In this document: positions 14,089-15,251 of the stretch, piece after piece
Layout: every line of letters starts with the position of its first letter
Numbering within the stretch: the stretch's first letter is position 1
From: Selenomonadaceae bacterium
Lineage (GTDB): Bacteria > Bacillota > Negativicutes > Selenomonadales > Selenomonadaceae
Direction: 5' to 3'
DNA: 15,251 nt
NCBI GenBank assembly: GCA_017529085.1
Contig: JAFXOC010000261.1
Span: 1 to 15,251, forward strand
Notes under the pieces: model-generated
Told to the model about the DNA's origin: nothing
Databases searched by the model: none
The model's input: only the letters and a program-made list of their open reading frames with translations
Made by a program: the position numbers and the translations under genes

Positions 14089-15251
14089 CTAAGCCGGGCA
14101 AAACATTGCTTTCATTTTCACCCGGTCTATTTTTCCGTTTCGATTAAGCGGCATATTGTCCAACTTACAGTACCGCCTCGGCATCATATATTCCGGCAAC
14201 AGAGAAGACAAGCTTAACCGCAGCTCCCTTTCCTCCGCCGCCCCTATATAACAAACTATCAACATATCTTTTTCATCGTCGAATACGCAACAATTACTCT
14301 CAACTCCTTTAACGGACGAAACTGCCGTCTCTATTTCTCCTAATTCGATACGATGCCCCATGTGTTTGACCTGAAAATCTTTCCTGCCGTCGTACATAAG
14401 TTCGCCGCGTTCGTTATAGTGAACCATGTCCCCCGTGCGATATATGATTTCAGGGTAATTGTCGTTTAATGGATTTTGCGTAAAAACTTCTTTCGTTTTT
14501 TCCGGATTGTTATAGTATCCATACGCCAACGACGAACCCCGAACGCAAAGTTCGCCCTGTTCATTACCTGTCACCTGCTTATCATTTTCATTTAGCACAA
14601 TAATATCGGAATTACGACATGGCAAGCCGATAGGAAGCGGATCCGAATCGACAAATTCCCTATCCACAATATAGTATGCACAATCAACCGTAATTTCCGT
14701 TGGACCGTATAGATTTGCAAAAAGAGTGTTCGACAGAGTTTTACGCCAAACATTTAATTGCTTGTTCGGCATAACCTCTCCGGCAAACAGCACCTTTTTC
14801 AAACACGAAACGTTGCAAGCGTCAAGCACTTCAAAATTAGCGATAGTGCAAAGCACCGATGGAACCCAAAATATCATGTTAACGCTGTTATCTCTCACAT
14901 ACTCCAAAAGTCTCAATGGAAACTTAAACAATTTCCGGGGAATAATATGCAATGTCGCGCCCACGCTTATCATCTGATAAATGTGCAAAACAGAATTATC
15001 GAAATAAAACGGCGCCTGATTTCCCAAAACAGTATGTTCGTTCACACCAAAAGTATCAGTTACCCATTCGGTATAATCCATAACCGAACGCTGCCCGATT
15101 GTCACGCCTTTGGGAATTCCCGTAGAACCGGAAGTAAAGAGAACATACAACACATCCATAGAACTAATCTTGTTCGAAATCTCTGCCAATCTGTTCCAAT
15201 TAACATCACCTTGCAACAGTTCCGATATGAGAAGGGTTTTCACCCCCCCCC
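14089..15251 (-). CDS. Amino acid adenylation-domain protein, 5'-partial at window end
   Basis: The C-terminal ~385 residues of an adenylation enzyme are visible: A3 LFTSGSTGIPKGV near the visible start, FYFDNSVLHIYQ with the amino-group-binding Asp, A5 NLYGPTEITVDC, A7 YRTGDMV, A8 DGRKDFQVKHMGHRIELGEI and A10 LNRNGKIDRVKM. About 120 N-terminal residues are missing. The frame is open into the nine-G run at 15243-15251, and the GTG at 15243 is most likely an internal codon. It resembles the next gene (12548) throughout but is clearly diverged, and unlike it keeps Thr in A5, so the two probably activate different amino acids or one is a backup. A stand-alone enzyme without a carrier domain, it starts the visible operon. 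Confidence 0.85.
   Translation of the reverse strand, partial: GGVKTLLISELLQGDVNWNRLAEISNKISSMDVLYVLFTSGSTGIPKGVTIGQRSVMDYTEWVTDTFGVNEHTVLGNQAPFYFDNSVLHIYQMISVGATLHIIPRKLFKFPLRLLEYVRDNSVNMIFWVPSVLCTIANFEVLDACNVSCLKKVLFAGEVMPNKQLNVWRKTLSNTLFANLYGPTEITVDCAYYIVDREFVDSDPLPIGLPCRNSDIIVLNENDKQVTGNEQGELCVRGSSLAYGYYNNPEKTKEVFTQNPLNDNYPEIIYRTGDMVHYNERGELMYDGRKDFQVKHMGHRIELGEIETAVSSVKGVESNCCVFDDEKDMLIVCYIGAAEERELRLSLSSLLPEYMMPRRYCKLDNMPLNRNGKIDRVKMKAMFCPA
15243..15251 (-). repeat. Poly-G tract (at least 9 G) at the window edge, in or before an adenylation gene
   Basis: Nine C end the window. The downstream reading frame is open through them. The true length and what lies beyond are not visible. Confidence 0.6.

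Noticed and set aside
1..15251. CRISPR array, tRNA or rRNA genes
   Set aside because: I saw no regularly spaced direct repeats and no recognisable tRNA or rRNA sequence.
12548..15251. Multimodular NRPS
   Set aside because: The two adenylation proteins are separate genes, each with its own stop, and carry no condensation, carrier or thioesterase domain.

Overview
The window is low-GC bacterial DNA, and nearly every gene lies on the minus strand. The host is probably a low-GC Firmicute. I lean towards the Negativicutes (Selenomonas relatives), because the plus-strand PD-(D/E)XK nuclease carries the QSTWS / TYQEY sequence I associate with that group. This is an inference from family memory, not a search. 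Both ends cut through genes, and the right end stops inside a run of nine C.

Layout, left to right. (a) 1-3313, minus: a three-gene operon that looks like an accessory or defence module. It reads 3313 -> 1652 (large protein with a C-terminal phospholipase D-like domain), 1709 -> 1068 (small PLD-like protein with the same HDRF motif) and 1078 -> 1 (unrecognised protein, frameshifted near 612-615 and running off the window). (b) 3432-4530, minus: a DUF1919-type gene with an in-frame stop at codon 12, preceded by a small coupled ORF. (c) 4585-6128, minus: ACP, ACP and a KAS III-like synthase, tightly coupled. (d) 6287-7138, plus: an Rpn-type nuclease gene with its own promoter and terminator. 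(e) 7212-15251, minus: a surface-glycan-like acyl/aminoacyl modification cluster. In transcription order it contains an adenylation protein (5'-partial), a second adenylation protein, a GNAT with a decayed formyltransferase in front, ACP, SDR, acyl-CoA-synthetase-like ligase, a remnant of an adenylation gene, and an intact formyltransferase-GNAT fusion.

How the genes may work together (inference): the adenylation proteins activate amino acids, the free ACPs carry aminoacyl or acyl groups, the KAS III-like enzyme, SDR and ligase make or load an unusual acyl group, and the formyltransferase and GNAT transfer one-carbon or acyl groups to a sugar amine. No condensation or thioesterase domain is present, so this is not an ordinary NRPS.

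The most notable observations are as follows. Poly-G tracts (10, 8 and 9 G on the coding strand) occur in three genes of cluster (e), and two of them are followed by the same ~120-bp repeat. This suggests phase variation that switches a GNAT domain on or off. Two adenylation/formyltransferase/GNAT modules show reciprocal decay. The double-PLD operon may be an undescribed defence system. A MITE-like hairpin element sits at the scar where the formyltransferase was lost.
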